NCBI RefSeq assembly: GCF_900112205.1
Contig: NZ_FOKW01000002.1
Location: 434,001-498,000 of the forward strand
Reading direction: 5' to 3'
Length of the DNA: 64,000 nt
Origin: Natronobacterium haloterrestre
Lineage (GTDB): Archaea; Halobacteriota; Halobacteria; Halobacteriales; Natrialbaceae
In this document: in pieces, positions 15,714-23,690 of the stretch
Position numbering within the stretch: the stretch's first letter is position 1
Layout of the letters: each line of letters begins with the position of its first letter
Translations under genes and position numbers: made by a program
The notes under the pieces: generated by a model
What the model was told of the DNA's origin: nothing
The model's database searches: none
Seen by the model: the letters and a program-made list of their open reading frames with translations, nothing else

Positions 15714-15793
15714 TACGGTTACTGGAAGTCATTTCCGGCGCAACCGCGACCCGGGCGGCGGTTGCGCCGGTAAATCGGTACAGCAATCCGTAT
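15713..15793. repeat. Dispersed hairpin repeat, copy A (81 bp)
   Basis: The outer ends are ATACGG and CCGTAT, and the inner arms CCGGCGCAACCGC and GCGGTTGCGCCGG are perfectly complementary. The right end TACAGCAATCCGTAT is shared exactly with copy C. It lies in the 92-bp space between the convergent genes ending at 15713 and 15806, and TGATACGG makes the upstream stop codon overlap the repeat. It could act as a two-way terminator. Confidence 0.85.
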
Positions 15794-15805
15794 GAGGAGC
15801 GGCTC

Positions 15806-16309
15806 TTAGCGGGTCTGCTCCGCGGACGCGCCGATCTCGAAGATCTCCTCGTACAGCGTCGCCGCGAGTCGATCCACGTTCTCCTCGGCCTCGTCGGCGT
15901 CCATCGTGTCGCCGACGCCCTGCCACTCGACGGAGAGACGCGCCATCGGCACGAGCGGGATCCCACCGACGGTCACGTCGCCGTCGGGGGTGTGGACGAT
16001 CCACTCCGTTCGCATCCCGTCACCCGTCCGGGTGACGCCCTCCACCGTTCCGCCGGCCGCAGTCCAGCGCTCGACCAGTCCGTGTGTGAGTCGCCGTAGC
16101 TTGCGTTCGCCCAGCAGGTGGACACCGATCCCGCCGGCGGTCAGTACCGCGAACGCGACCGCGGCCATCGAAACCCCGCCGTAGGGTACGTTCACCGACG
16201 CGGCGAGCGCGGCCGTCGCGAGGACGAGTCCGATTACCCTGGCGTCGAACGCCGTCGGAACCGTCCCGCTCCAGTCGCGCGCCCGTTCGGCGGACTCCTC
16301 GAGTTGCAT
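15806..16309 (-). CDS. Two-helix membrane protein, unknown function
   Basis: This 167-residue protein (ATG at 16309; an in-phase GTG at 16321 would add four residues) has two transmembrane helices near the N-terminus (VIGLVLATAALAASVNVPYG and SMAAVAFAVLTAGGIGVHLLG). These are followed by a soluble acidic domain with a beta-rich segment (TEWIVHTPDGDVTVGGIPLVPMARL). I do not recognise the family. It converges with the gamma-carbonic anhydrase gene across repeat copy A. Confidence 0.72.
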   Translation of the reverse strand: MQLEESAERARDWSGTVPTAFDARVIGLVLATAALAASVNVPYGGVSMAAVAFAVLTAGGIGVHLLGERKLRRLTHGLVERWTAAGGTVEGVTRTGDGMRTEWIVHTPDGDVTVGGIPLVPMARLSVEWQGVGDTMDADEAEENVDRLAATLYEEIFEIGASAEQTR

Positions 16310-16520
16310 CTCGACGGTCACTCGCTACGACGGAGGGATAGTGGTTGGCCTGTCCGAGTGTACGCTTTATACGCTCGTCGTACTATTCACTCGAGACCGG
16401 GTTTCCGATCCGAGCCGTTCCCCAGACGCGTTCGAGGGGCGGGCCCGGATCGACCCGGTGCCGGACCCGCCACCGTCGGGGCCGGAGAGCGAACGCGCGA
16501 TACCGGCGAAACCGGGAGTC

Positions 16521-16530
16521 GATTTTATTG
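16521..16530 (+). promoter_or_regulatory. TATA element of the second UspA gene
   Basis: GATTTTATTG is centred 28 bases before the ATG at 16554, which decides in favour of that start over the in-frame upstream GTG codons and predicts a leaderless mRNA. Confidence 0.6.
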
Positions 16531-16553
16531 TCACGCTACGCGAACTGTCGGAC

Positions 16554-16976
16554 ATGTATCGCGTACTGATACCGATCGACACCAGCGAAGAACGGGCCCT
16601 CGCCCAGGCCGACTACGTCGCGTCGCTTCCCGACGCCGCCGAGCGCGTCGAGGCGTACCTGCTTTTCGTCTTCGACGAGGAGACCGGCGACGTCCCCGAC
16701 GAGTTCGACGCGCCCAAGTCGGTCGACCGGATCGGCTCGATCCGGACCGCGCGGGACCGCCTCGAGGAGGCCGACGTCGAGACGACGCTGTTCGAGGACA
16801 GCGGGGATGCCGCTTCGGACATTTTGGACGCGGCCGAGGCCCACGACGTCGATTCGATCGTCCTCGGCGGTCGGAAACGGTCGCCGGTCGGGAAGGCGCT
16901 GTTCGGCAGCGTCACGCAGTCGGTCGTGCTAAACACCGACCGACCAGTGGTCGTCACCGGGAGCGAGGCGGAGTGA
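16554..16976 (+). CDS. Universal stress protein (UspA domain)
   Basis: This 140-residue UspA protein starts MYRVLIPIDTSEERA and ends with the nucleotide-binding-type segment LGGRKRSPVGKALFGSVTQSVVLNTDRPVVV. It is a paralogue of the gene at 11839-12261 with the same length. The open frame extends upstream to 16341 but the TATA element at 16521-16530 and the strand-forming N-terminus support 16554. Confidence 0.92.
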   Translation: MYRVLIPIDTSEERALAQADYVASLPDAAERVEAYLLFVFDEETGDVPDEFDAPKSVDRIGSIRTARDRLEEADVETTLFEDSGDAASDILDAAEAHDVDSIVLGGRKRSPVGKALFGSVTQSVVLNTDRPVVVTGSEAE

Positions 16977-17060
16977 GGCGGCGGGTTCGCGCCGGGGCTT
17001 AAAGCGATCACGCGTGAAGTCCGGCTCACTTCCGCAGTGAGGCCGAACGACGCGACCAGC

Positions 17061-17276
17061 ATGGCTCGACGCTACGCCGGCGACGTCCGGTGGGGGTGGA
17101 CCTGTCCGCGCTGTAACGCCGAGACGACCGTCACGCGGGACCCGTCTTCGGAGACGTTCCGCTGGGAGTGCGACCGCGAGGACTGCGAGACGCTCGGCTT
17201 CGGCTTCCGCTCGAGGCGCGCGGCCAGAATCGGGCTCCGGGAGTTCGCCGAAGAGTACCGGGACGTCTACCGCTAG
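17061..17276 (+). CDS. Small zinc-ribbon-like protein
   Basis: This 71-residue protein (start ATG 17061; a GTG at 17037 is in phase) has two Cys pairs, CPRC and C-x4-C (ECDREDC), forming a likely zinc ribbon, followed by a basic C-terminal helix (FRSRRAARIGLREFAEEYRDVYR). It resembles many haloarchaeal small zinc proteins of unknown role, possibly nucleic-acid binding. Its stop overlaps the convergent spermidine-synthase-like gene by 4 bases. Confidence 0.78.
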   Translation: MARRYAGDVRWGWTCPRCNAETTVTRDPSSETFRWECDREDCETLGFGFRSRRAARIGLREFAEEYRDVYR

Positions 17277-18934
17277 GCTCGGTCGCCGGCCGCGCTCGAT
17301 CGCTCGATTTCGGCCGGTACGGCGGCCACGGCGGGTTCACCCGGGCGGACTGGCTCGATGCGCTCGCGTTGCTCGCCCGGCCCGCCGGACTCGCTCGACT
17401 CCTCGATGACGTACCGCTGGCCCAGCATCGGGTCCAGCAGGCCCTCGACGCCGCCGCGGTCGTCGCGCAACACCGGCGCATCGGCCGTCTCCGGCTCCGG
17501 CAGACGGTTGGCGACCGCGTCCTCGAGGTCGACGCCGAGATCGCGCCGCTGCTCACGCTGCTCGAGTTCCGCCGTCGAGACGGCCCCCTCCCCGTTCGTT
17601 GCTACCAGCTGGACGTTCTGTATGGCGTCCGTGTCGGAAGTGCGGAACGCGTACGTCTCCGGGAAGACCTCCGCCATGGTCTTGTGCTGGGCGCGGTAGA
17701 ACGCAGAGCCCGCGCCGCTGGGCGAGGCGATGACGTTCGCGTGGAAGATTCCGTCGTCGGCAAGCCGGTCGGAGACGAGTTCCATGAACTCGACCGTCGT
17801 CAGGTGGAACGGGACCTGCTCTTGCTTGTAGGCGTCCAGTACGATCACGTCGTAGGTCTCGTCTGTCCGCTGGAGGTACTGCCGGCCATCCCCCGTGTGG
17901 ACCTCGAGGTCGTCGTTCGTCTCGTGCTCGAGGCCGAAGTACTCGCTCGCGGCGTCGGTCACGTCGGGATCGATCTCGACGACGTCGACGGTGACGTCGT
18001 ACCGCTCCTCGAAGTCCTGTGGGCCGGTGTAGCCCCCGCCGCCGATAAACAGCACCCTGTCCACGTCGTCGGGATCGTCGGCAAGCAACATCGGCAGATG
18101 GAAGTACCGCGTGTAGGTGAAGACGTGCCGGTCGGGGTCGTTCAGGTCCATCGCGCTGTGTCTCGCGCCGTCGAGGTACATCGTCCGGACGTCGCCGTCG
18201 TCGACGATCTCGAGGTGCTGGTAGGGCGTCTCCGTCTCGTGGACGACGTCGCCGCGGTAGTCGTAGACGGCCGGGCCGCCGACGGCGGCGACGAGCAACA
18301 CGGAGACGGCACCGATCGCGGCTAGGGTCCGGCGCGAGGGACGCGGGAGCGAAATCGCGAGCGCGGTGGCGACGAGGGCCAGCCCGAACAGGACACCGAT
18401 CCGGTCGACGGTCAGGGCGGGAATGAGGACGAACGTGGTTGCGGCCGAGCCGACGATGCTCCCGATAGTGCCGAGCGCGTAGACGTGGCCCGACGCCTCG
18501 CCGGTGCCGACCTTCGCCGAGAGTTCGGCGGCGTAGGGGCTGATGAACCCGAGCAGGTAGGTCGGCGGGCCGAAGAGGAGAATCACTGAAGGTAGGGAGG
18601 CGTACCGCGGCGGGAGCGCGAGCGTCGACGTGTAGGTCAACAGGAGGTCGCTGGCGTAGACCACGACAGCGACGTAGACCGCGGTCCCGAGCAGGATCCA
18701 GGCCATCTCGCGATTGGTCGCCGTCGCCGCCCGCTTGCCACCCTGCCAGTACCCAAGGCTCAACGCGACGAGGAAGACCGTCAGAATGCCCCCGACGGTG
18801 TAGATGTGGCTGCCGAACTGGGGAGCGACGATCCGGACGGCCAGGATCTCCAGTCCCATGCTGGCGACGCCGGAGACGAAGACCGCCAGTTCGGGTTTGC
18901 TCGGCCGATACGATCGGATCGTTCGCCCGTCCAT
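17273..18934 (-). CDS. Spermidine synthase-like protein with membrane domain
   Basis: This 553-residue protein consists of an N-terminal half with about seven transmembrane helices (residues 15-225) and a C-terminal Rossmann methyltransferase-like domain of the spermidine synthase family. The latter shows RVLFIGGGGYTGPQDF, VDVVEIDPDV, GDGRQYL and VIVLDAYKQEQVPFHLTT. The architecture is that of fused MFS/spermidine synthase proteins. Because the aminopropyl-transfer active site cannot be verified, polyamine synthesis is uncertain; some relatives have no such activity. The last approximately 70 residues are a low-complexity acidic tail. Confidence 0.85.
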   Translation of the reverse strand: MDGRTIRSYRPSKPELAVFVSGVASMGLEILAVRIVAPQFGSHIYTVGGILTVFLVALSLGYWQGGKRAATATNREMAWILLGTAVYVAVVVYASDLLLTYTSTLALPPRYASLPSVILLFGPPTYLLGFISPYAAELSAKVGTGEASGHVYALGTIGSIVGSAATTFVLIPALTVDRIGVLFGLALVATALAISLPRPSRRTLAAIGAVSVLLVAAVGGPAVYDYRGDVVHETETPYQHLEIVDDGDVRTMYLDGARHSAMDLNDPDRHVFTYTRYFHLPMLLADDPDDVDRVLFIGGGGYTGPQDFEERYDVTVDVVEIDPDVTDAASEYFGLEHETNDDLEVHTGDGRQYLQRTDETYDVIVLDAYKQEQVPFHLTTVEFMELVSDRLADDGIFHANVIASPSGAGSAFYRAQHKTMAEVFPETYAFRTSDTDAIQNVQLVATNGEGAVSTAELEQREQRRDLGVDLEDAVANRLPEPETADAPVLRDDRGGVEGLLDPMLGQRYVIEESSESGGPGEQRERIEPVRPGEPAVAAVPAEIERSSAAGDRA

Positions 18935-19018
18935 CAGCGGAATCGACGGCGTCCGTCCGTGAGTACCTGTCGCCTCGCTTCCGTCTCCAGGTCCCGGGAT
19001 CGGGTCCGAGCCGGCGAG

Positions 19019-19261
19019 TCAGCTCTCGGCGACCACGAGCGCGAGCACGAACAGCCCGATGGCGACGACGGCCACGTTCCTCGTCGTCAGTGCAACCGCA
19101 CCGATCAGGTCGGCTGCCCAGACGAGCAGCCAGGCGAACGTCGCCGACAGTACTGCGTTGAGCACGAGCACGACCCGCGGATCGCCGCTCGAGGACTCGA
19201 GCCCCTCCCGGAACCCCTCCCGATCCTGGCGTCGATCTCCTCCACGGTCGGAGCCGGCCAT
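19019..19261 (-). CDS. Small two-helix membrane protein
   Basis: This 80-residue protein has a hydrophilic N-terminal 28 residues rich in Arg, Asp and Glu, then two transmembrane helices (VVLVLNAVLSATFAWLLVWAADL and NVAVVAIGLFVLALVV). The family is not recognised. It is on the same strand as the spermidine-synthase-like gene, 84 bp ahead of it, and could be cotranscribed. Confidence 0.68.
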   Translation of the reverse strand: MAGSDRGGDRRQDREGFREGLESSSGDPRVVLVLNAVLSATFAWLLVWAADLIGAVALTTRNVAVVAIGLFVLALVVAES

Positions 19262-19369
19262 GCGTCGATACGCGTGCGGTGAGCACTTAGGGATTTCCGT
19301 GGCCTCAGTTCCGTGCCCGTCGTGCCGGGTGTCCCCGATCTTTACGTCGAACCGCGCGAACGTGACGGT

Positions 19370-19831
19370 ATGCGGGAGGTTTCGGTATCACGGACGATCG
19401 ACGCGACCGAGCGGGAACTCCGGGCGTGGCTCGAGCCGGCCAGGATCGTCGAGGCCGAGGGGAGTTTCGACGTCGCGGCGGTGGAGCCGGCAGACGAGCG
19501 GGACGTGGATGGTGACGTGAACGCGATCGGGGAGGAAGACACGGACTCAACGATCGTCGTCGCCAGCGGCCCCGGAATGCAACTCCCGTTGCGCTTCGAG
19601 AACCGGAGCGGAACGATCTACTACACTCAGGAGGGCGAGCGCGGTCCGTTCGACCACATGGAGACGTGGATCGAACTCGAGCCGGCGGCGGACGGGAGAC
19701 GAACGGAACTGCGGATCCGCTCGTCGGTCTCGCTCGCCGCACCGCTGCCGTTCGGCGACCGCATCGCGGCTTGGAAGCGGAAAGGGGAGCTGAACCGTGC
19801 ACTCGGGGCGGCCGAAGAGGCGTTCTCGTAG
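19370..19831 (+). CDS. SRPBCC (START-like) domain protein
   Basis: This 153-residue protein (ATG 19370; a GTG at 19313 is in phase) has the layout of a polyketide-cyclase/START-like ligand-binding fold: VSRTIDATERELRAWLEP helix-grip start, beta strands in the middle (LPLRFENRSGTIYYTQ, HMETWIELEPAADGRRTELRIR) and a long C-terminal helix ending NRALGAAEEAFS. Such proteins bind hydrophobic ligands; the role is unknown. It converges with the CobW gene, 35 bp away. Confidence 0.75.
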   Translation: MREVSVSRTIDATERELRAWLEPARIVEAEGSFDVAAVEPADERDVDGDVNAIGEEDTDSTIVVASGPGMQLPLRFENRSGTIYYTQEGERGPFDHMETWIELEPAADGRRTELRIRSSVSLAAPLPFGDRIAAWKRKGELNRALGAAEEAFS

Positions 19832-19866
19832 CTGCCGGCGGTAGGACGAACACGGGACCGACGGCG

Positions 19867-21135
19867 CTACGGCGCCCTGATCGTCGCCTCCTCGCCCTCC
19901 TCGGTCGGGAACGGCTCGGCCTCGAGGTCGGTCGCGCGGCCCCACTCCTCGTCGGTGACCAGACACTCCTCCATGCGTTCCCGGAGCCGTTCCTCGTCGT
20001 ACTCGCCCCCGATGACGACGAATTCGGTCCGCCGGTCGCCGTGCTCGTCGTGCCACTCGAGGTCGGGTCGGTTCGACCGGTACAGTTCCCGGTCGAGTTC
20101 CGGAAGGGCCGCGATCCACGGGCCACGGACGGTCGCTCGCACGGAGGGGCCGGCCTGCGAGACGTCGACCCGCACGTCGCTGCCGGCGAGCCAGACGAGC
20201 CCTTTCGATCGGACGACGCCCGCGGGGAGGTCCCGGAGGAAGGCGGCGAACCGTCCGGGGTGGAAGGGACGGCGCCGCCGGAAGACGAAGGAGTCGACGC
20301 CGTAGACCTCGTCGGGGTGGCGGTGCTCGTGCTCGTGGTCGTGCTCGTGCTCGTGGTCGTGCTCGTGCTCGTGATCGTGTCCCCCACCGCCGTGATCGTG
20401 GTGACCGTCGTCGGCCTCGAGTTCCCGATGCCAGCCCGCCAACTCGCCCAGTCGATCCGGGTCGAACAGGTCCACGCCGAGGAGGTCGTCGGGATCGACC
20501 GCCGAAAACTCCGTTCGACGGATCTCCGCGGACGGCTGGAGCGCCTCGACCAGCGCCTCGGCCTCCTCGAGTTCCGCCTCGTCGCAGAGATCGGCCTTGT
20601 TCAGCAGGACGACGTTCGCGACCTCGACCTGTTCGATCCACAGGTCCGAGAGGGGACGGTCGGCCTCCCTTTCCCCCTCGCCGCGGCGTTCGGGCGTCCC
20701 CTCGCCCGCAAACGCGTCCAGGAACCGCCGGGTATCGAGGACTGTCACGAGGGCGTCGACCTCGTAGAGCGCGGCCACGCGCGAGGTCGTCGTGAACAGC
20801 CGGGCCACGGGCTCCGGCTCCGAGATGCCGGAGGACTCGACGATCAGGTGGTCGAACTCGCGGTCGCGGGCCAGTCGGACGACCGCCGTCTCGAGGTCTT
20901 CCTGGAGTTCACAGCAGATACAGCCGTTCGAGAGTTCGGCCACGCCCCCGTCGACCTCGAGGTCCGAGCCCTCGGCGACGAGTTCCGCGTCGACGTTGAC
21001 CGCGCCCATGTCGTTGACCAGGACGGCGATGTCCCGGTCCCCGGCGTTCGACAGCAGGTGGTTGAGCAGCGTCGTCTTGCCGGCTCCGAGCCCGCCCGAG
21101 AGGACGGTGACGGGGGTCGTGCTCGTCGGTGACAT
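19867..21135 (-). CDS. CobW/COG0523 GTP-binding metallochaperone with His-rich tract
   Basis: This 422-residue G3E-family GTPase has a P-loop SGGLGAGKTT (residues about 13-22), the metal-binding CxCC motif in NGCICCELQ, the switch ESSGISEP and the guanine-specificity motif LNKADL. Between the GTPase and the CobW C-terminal domain (about residues 236-270) is a tract of His-Asp-Glu repeats (HDHEHEH units) that probably holds zinc or another divalent metal. Family members deliver metal to client enzymes. The DNA coding the tract is a near-perfect tandem repeat (20326-20385). It is monocistronic by position. Confidence 0.93.
   Translation of the reverse strand: MSPTSTTPVTVLSGGLGAGKTTLLNHLLSNAGDRDIAVLVNDMGAVNVDAELVAEGSDLEVDGGVAELSNGCICCELQEDLETAVVRLARDREFDHLIVESSGISEPEPVARLFTTTSRVAALYEVDALVTVLDTRRFLDAFAGEGTPERRGEGEREADRPLSDLWIEQVEVANVVLLNKADLCDEAELEEAEALVEALQPSAEIRRTEFSAVDPDDLLGVDLFDPDRLGELAGWHRELEADDGHHDHGGGGHDHEHEHDHEHEHDHEHEHRHPDEVYGVDSFVFRRRRPFHPGRFAAFLRDLPAGVVRSKGLVWLAGSDVRVDVSQAGPSVRATVRGPWIAALPELDRELYRSNRPDLEWHDEHGDRRTEFVVIGGEYDEERLRERMEECLVTDEEWGRATDLEAEPFPTEEGEEATIRAP
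20326..20385 (-). repeat. Tandem repeat coding the CobW His-rich tract
   Basis: Minus-strand units of GAGCACGAGCACGACCAC recur about three times with single-base changes, coding alternating His, Glu and Asp. Slippage here would change the metal-binding tract length without shifting frame because the unit is a multiple of three. Confidence 0.7.
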
Positions 21136-21185
21136 ACCGAACGGGTTGTCGCTCGAGGGGTAAGAAGCGTTGCGTCGCGGCGAGG

Positions 21186-21953
21186 TCAGTCGGCCGGTTC
21201 GCCCGGGTCCGGGTTCCTGTTGGCGGTCCCGGGTTCGTCACCAGTCCCGCCACTTCCGCCGCCGAAGAACGGGAGCAGCGTCGTCGACGCCGCGGTCTTC
21301 TCGAGCGCGGCGACGTTCCGGAGCACGAGTCCGCCGAACCCGAGCAACAGCACCAGGTCGACGTACGTCGCGCCGATTTGCCCGACGAAACTGTCGGTCA
21401 GCGCGAGGTTCTGCTCCGAGACGATGCCGAGGACGATCAGCCCCGCCCAGGCGAGCAACACGAGGTACTCGAGTTTCCGGTAGAGCAGCGTCCGGCGCTC
21501 GTCGACGCTCGCGGCCGACCGCGCGACCGGGCCGACGAGCAGGGAAACGAGGCCGACGAACGAGGCGAGGATCACCAGCGAGGCGATCGACCCCGCCGTC
21601 CCGCTCAGGATCCAGCTCGCGAACGTCGCCCAGAGGGTGCCCATGCTACACGCGAAGACGGCGACCGTTCGTTTCGGCCCCGCGTCGGCGACGGCCCCGA
21701 GTACGTAGCTGATCCCCGCCCAGGCGACCGTGTAGCCGACGAACCTGACGACCGATTCTTCGTTCGTCGTGACGGTACCGATCTCCGCCCGCATGAGCAG
21801 GTAGGTCACGCTCATGGCCCCGCAGGCGAGCACGGTCGCGTAGCCGTACCGGCGGACCGACGGCTCGAGGCGTCGCGTCGCAACCAGCAGGCCGACCGCG
21901 CCCAGGCCGAGCAGTGCACTCGAGACGAGGTAGATCGTCGCGTGTGAGATCAC
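21186..21953 (-). CDS. Seven-helix opsin-family protein lacking the retinal lysine
   Basis: This 255-residue protein has seven predicted helices and matches bacteriorhodopsin (recalled sequence) along its length. Helix C aligns without gaps from VVRFVGYTVAW to VADA, with Arg70 at the place of R82 but Gly73 at D85 and Val84 at D96. Helix F keeps a Trp (W169 for W182) and a following SE pair (E180 for E194). Helix G has D199 for D212 and the GFGGLVLR match to GFGLILLR, but Leu203 where K216 binds retinal. So it should not form a Schiff base or pump protons. The GTG start overlaps the stop of a 40-residue ORF (GTGA), and an in-frame TGA three codons upstream fixes this start. It could be a sensor, scaffold or carotenoid/lipid-binding protein. 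Confidence 0.75.
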   Translation of the reverse strand: MISHATIYLVSSALLGLGAVGLLVATRRLEPSVRRYGYATVLACGAMSVTYLLMRAEIGTVTTNEESVVRFVGYTVAWAGISYVLGAVADAGPKRTVAVFACSMGTLWATFASWILSGTAGSIASLVILASFVGLVSLLVGPVARSAASVDERRTLLYRKLEYLVLLAWAGLIVLGIVSEQNLALTDSFVGQIGATYVDLVLLLGFGGLVLRNVAALEKTAASTTLLPFFGGGSGGTGDEPGTANRNPDPGEPAD

Positions 21954-22072
21954 TGTCCATCACCCCGGTCGGGGAGTTCGGCGCTCGCGCTGGCCGTCGA
22001 TCCCGGCCCCCGTCTCCGCGTCGTTCGATCGCCCGTCCGATGCAGCCGTTCGTGTCGCGGGTCGTCGATCAT
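21950..22072 (-). CDS. 40-residue ORF coupled to the opsin-like gene
   Basis: The ATG at 22072 is preceded by a strong Shine-Dalgarno sequence, GGAGG (22078-22082), 5 bases away, which is unusual in this mostly leaderless genome. The 40-residue product is Arg-rich in the first half and ends in SASAELPDRGDGQ. Its TGA overlaps the GTG start of the opsin-like gene as GTGA, implying translational coupling. Composition is basic, unlike most proteins here, so the peptide may matter less than its translation. A longer frame begins with a GTG at 22180, about 27 bases from an AT-rich element. No family recognised. Confidence 0.5.
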   Translation of the reverse strand: MIDDPRHERLHRTGDRTTRRRGPGSTASASAELPDRGDGQ

Positions 22073-22310
22073 CGTATCCTCCTGTCTCCCGAAAGCGATG
22101 CGGCGCGGCCGTTGGTCGCCGAGCCGTCCTGTCGACCCGGCTCCGCGGCGGTCGCGCTGCCCCCTTCGTATCTCTAGCACCCGAACGGCCGTACAAAACT
22201 ATTGTTGCCGACATTCCGGGAGCGCGGCCCGACGGCTCGTCGCCGCCCGCGACCGGGGTCGGCCGCGGGACGCGACATCTTTTTGTCCCCGCCGACGAGC
22301 ATGATGACTG

Positions 22311-22607
22311 ATGACACTTGCCGAGCGGATCGACGCGTTCCGCACCGCGCTCGAGGAGTGGCTCCGGGGGCTCTACCACGGGATGATCACCCATCCGGCC
22401 TACGAGAAGATCGAGTCGGAAGCCGAAGACCTCGAGGACGCGTTCATGCTCGCGTGTTTCCCCGACGCCTTCGGGGTTCCGTCGCCCGTCTCCTACTACA
22501 CGTCGGAACTGCTGCCGTACCTCGAGGACGAGTTCGAGGCCTGGGAGCGGCGGCTGTGGGACCGGAGCACGATCGTCGAGAGCAAGGGCCGCCAGTACCA
22601 CTTCTGA
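22311..22607 (+). CDS. Conserved haloarchaeal 98-residue protein linked to ArsA-like ATPase
   Basis: This 98-residue, mostly helical acidic protein (WLRGLYHGMITHPAYEKIE, FMLACFPDAFGVPSPVSYYT, LPYLEDEFEAWERRLWDRS) has no recognised domain name. Its stop (TGATGG) overlaps the ATG of the ArsA-like gene by one base, so the two are cotranscribed and translationally coupled and probably work together. I recall similar short proteins next to ArsA-type ATPases in other haloarchaea but cannot verify this. Confidence 0.82.
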   Translation: MTLAERIDAFRTALEEWLRGLYHGMITHPAYEKIESEAEDLEDAFMLACFPDAFGVPSPVSYYTSELLPYLEDEFEAWERRLWDRSTIVESKGRQYHF

Positions 22608-23569
22608 TGGACCGACACGTCTTCTTCGGGGGGAAAGGCGGCGTCGGCAAGACGACCGTCTCGGCGACGTACGCCTACAAGTGCGCGGAGTCGGGCCTCG
22701 AGACGCTCGTGGTGTCGACCGATCCGGCCCACTCCCTGAGCGACCTCTTCGACCAGTCGTTCGCCGACGAGCCCCGATCGGTGGCCGACGTCGAGGGCCT
22801 GTCGGCGATGGAGATCGATCCCGAGGAGGAGGTCTCGCGCCACCTCACCGACGTCAAACGGAAACTCTCGGACCAGGTGTCTGCGGCGATGGTCAACGAG
22901 GTCGACAGACAGATCGAGATGGCCCACGGCACGCCCGGCGCGTACGAGGCCGCGCTGTTCGACCGGTTCGTCGAGGTAATGCGCGAGAACGACGGGTACG
23001 ACCGGATCGTCTTCGACACCTCGCCGACCGGCGGCACCCTGCGACTGCTCTCGCTGCCGGACTACCTCGAGGGGTGGATCGACCGGCTGATGGCCAAGCG
23101 CCGCCAGAGCATCGACCTCTACGAGCGCGCCGCCCTCGGCGACCGGGAACCCCGACGGGTCCTCGAGGGCGACCCCGTCCTCGCCCACCTCCAGGAGCGC
23201 AAGGAGTTCTTCGAGTACGCCGGGGAGACGCTGCGCGAGGAGGCGTCGTTCTACCTGGTGTTCAACCCGGATTCGCTGTCGATCCGGGAGACCGGCCGCG
23301 CCATCGACCGACTGGCCGAACAGGACCTCGCGGTGCGGGGACTGGTCGCCAACCGGCTCACCCCGTCCCCCGACCCCGACGAGGAAGGCAGGGGTGCCCG
23401 ATACCTCCGTGCCCGCGTCGAGACCGAACGCGAGCGCCTCGAGACCGCGCGAACGGAACTCGACCCGCCCGTCGTCGCGGAAATCGAGAGCCGCGTCGAG
23501 GAAATCCGCGCGGATCGGCTGGACGAGGTCGCCGAGGACCTCGCCATCGAGGTCTCGGTGGAGGCGTAG
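22607..23569 (+). CDS. ArsA/Get3-family ATPase
   Basis: This 320-residue P-loop ATPase begins with the deviant Walker A FFGGKGGVGKTTVS, then STDPAHSLSDLFDQ (switch I) and FDTSPTGGTLRLLSLP (switch II, normally DTAPTGHTLR). The single domain and the length fit archaeal Get3/ArsA-like proteins, which target tail-anchored membrane proteins or belong to oxyanion resistance. No arsenite-binding cysteines or arsenic genes are seen, so targeting or a chaperone-like role is more likely. It is coupled to the 98-residue protein upstream. Confidence 0.88.
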   Translation: MDRHVFFGGKGGVGKTTVSATYAYKCAESGLETLVVSTDPAHSLSDLFDQSFADEPRSVADVEGLSAMEIDPEEEVSRHLTDVKRKLSDQVSAAMVNEVDRQIEMAHGTPGAYEAALFDRFVEVMRENDGYDRIVFDTSPTGGTLRLLSLPDYLEGWIDRLMAKRRQSIDLYERAALGDREPRRVLEGDPVLAHLQERKEFFEYAGETLREEASFYLVFNPDSLSIRETGRAIDRLAEQDLAVRGLVANRLTPSPDPDEEGRGARYLRARVETERERLETARTELDPPVVAEIESRVEEIRADRLDEVAEDLAIEVSVEA

Positions 23570-23652
23570 CCGGGCCGACCCCGATCCCGTCCTCGTATTT
23601 GCTCGCCGCGTTACACCTTCTGGGGCGTGTTGGTCGGCCACATCCCACATGA

Positions 23653-23660
23653 TTTATATA
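23653..23660 (+). promoter_or_regulatory. TATA box of cstA
   Basis: TTTATATA is centred about 35 bases before the ATG at 23691, giving a predicted leader of fewer than 10 bases. Confidence 0.7.
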
Positions 23661-23690
23661 CCTATACGCTGATCCCCCGAGTGGGAATCC

